A DNA stretch of 6,379 nt from Treponema sp. (GTDB lineage: Bacteria; Spirochaetota; Spirochaetia; Treponematales; Treponemataceae): contig JAAVAM010000006.1 in NCBI GenBank assembly GCA_014804085.1, positions 171,027-177,405 on the forward strand. Reading direction: 5' to 3'. The position numbers and the translations under genes are program-made. Positions within the stretch are counted from its first letter, which is position 1. Each line of letters starts with the position of its first letter. Of the stretch, positions 5,970 to 6,379 are shown piece by piece. The notes under the pieces are model-generated. The model was not told the DNA's origin, searched no databases, and was given only the letters and a program-made list of their open reading frames with translations.

Positions 5970-6254
5970 ATGACGCTCGATGATGTGAGAAAGCTCCCTC
6001 CGCTTACTGCCGAGGAAGTTGCGGAAGTCAAGAATTTCAAGAACATGGATTTTGAAGATTGCCCGAAGCTCACAAAAGAGCAGCTTGCGGAATTTCGCCC
6101 CGCGCACCCCGAAAACTTCGTCAAAGAAAAACGGCAGAAAATAACGGTCTACGTTGATTCCGACGCGCTCGAAAAATTCAACGCGACAGGGCTTGACCTT
6201 GAGTCGTACATCAATTCGTCGGTGCGCACGGCGGTGGCGGAATACGGCGCGTGA
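5970..6254 (+). CDS. brnA: BrnA family antitoxin (DUF4415, ribbon-helix-helix)
   Basis: This encodes 94 residues starting 3 bases after the brnT stop. AGGAGGTGG at 5950-5958, inside the end of brnT, is the ribosome site, 11 bases from the ATG, a little long. The N-terminal half (1-55) is acidic and helical and probably grips BrnT. Residues 57-94 (K-I-T-V-Y-V-D then A-L-E-K-F, then Y-I-N-S-S-V-R) form the ribbon-helix-helix DNA-binding domain typical of BrnA. By family behaviour, BrnA neutralises BrnT and the complex represses the operon. The last codons (E-Y-G-A and stop) coincide with a short repeat also present at 4929-4967, so the C-terminal end may have been formed by recombination at that repeat. 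Confidence 0.9.
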   Translation: MTLDDVRKLPPLTAEEVAEVKNFKNMDFEDCPKLTKEQLAEFRPAHPENFVKEKRQKITVYVDSDALEKFNATGLDLESYINSSVRTAVAEYGA

Positions 6255-6261
6255 ACGGCAG
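6239..6261 (+). repeat. Third copy of the inter-module repeat, spanning the brnA stop
   Basis: GGAATACGGCGCGT (6239-6252) is identical to 4954-4967 and is followed by GAACGGCAG (6253-6261), matching AAACGGCAG after the unit at 4929. The match of about 23 positions, with one gap and one substitution against the first unit, is far longer than expected by chance in a window this size. It ends just after the brnA stop, so it marks the 3' edge of that module as the other copies mark the 3' edge of the broken vapBC. Confidence 0.6.
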
Positions 6262-6296
6262 TAGCCGCTTGAATGCGAGATGAAAGGAGAAAGTTG

Positions 6297-6379
6297 GTGA
6301 CAGGACAGACTTACAGGACGAAGGTGTGCGCTCGCGGTTGCCGGGGCGATGCTGTCAGCTTTGAGAATTCCCGGGCGCA
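6297..6379 (+). CDS. Possible start of a further gene (partial, weakly supported)
   Basis: AAAGGAG at 6283-6289 is followed, at 7 bases, by GTG 6297 (or TTG 6294 in the same frame), and this frame stays open to the end of the window for 27 codons. The peptide begins M-T-G-Q-T-Y-R-T-K-V-C-A-R-G-C and matches nothing I recognise. Another frame, from 6301 on, reads R-R-C-A-L-A-V-A-G-A-M-L-S-A-L, which looks more like a signal peptide but has no start codon after the TGA at 6298. Either a frameshift or an unrelated small gene is possible. Confidence 0.25.
   Translation, partial: MTGQTYRTKVCARGCRGDAVSFENSRA

Noticed and set aside
6365..6375. GAATTCCCGGG resembling a cloning-site linker (EcoRI/SmaI) near the window end
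   Set aside because: An 11-base match can occur naturally, and nothing vector-like surrounds it.

Overview
The window looks like an accessory region of a Treponema-like spirochaete chromosome. This is inferred from a very large, secreted, multi-domain fibronectin-III lipoprotein with a relaxed spirochaetal-type lipobox, followed by a run of small toxin-antitoxin (TA) genes, mixed base composition and short intergenic repeats. The taxonomic call is only moderately secure. Every supported gene is on the + strand.

Region 1 (1-4023) is one long reading frame of at least 1336 codons. It encodes a signal peptide with a lipobox cysteine and a series of fibronectin-III-like beta domains. The last ~160 codons (from about 3535) switch abruptly from GC-rich to AT-rich sequence with AGA/GGA-type codons, so the C-terminal domain looks acquired or exchanged.

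Region 2 (4024-4255) is intergenic. It holds four imperfect hairpin repeats spaced about 41-43 bp apart, then an extended -10 promoter.

Region 3 (4256-4920) is a VapBC-type module. The antitoxin is intact, but the PIN-domain toxin gene is broken by a small 64-bp palindromic insertion flanked by a 6-bp direct repeat, ATTGCC. Removing 70 bp (element plus one repeat copy) exactly restores a 128-residue VapC.

Region 4 (4921-6254) starts with a short direct repeat and a second, nearly identical copy of the promoter and leader. It then carries an intact VapBC pair of another antitoxin family, followed by BrnT-BrnA. These four genes are tightly spaced and could be one operon. The short repeat downstream of the broken vapC recurs across the brnA stop codon, suggesting modular, cassette-like assembly. 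The last 125 bp hold a ribosome-binding site and possibly the start of another gene.

The most unusual features are the miniature insertion that silenced one toxin while leaving its antitoxin, and the same promoter cartridge in front of two unrelated antitoxins. The others are the shared boundary repeat and the composition break inside the lipoprotein gene.
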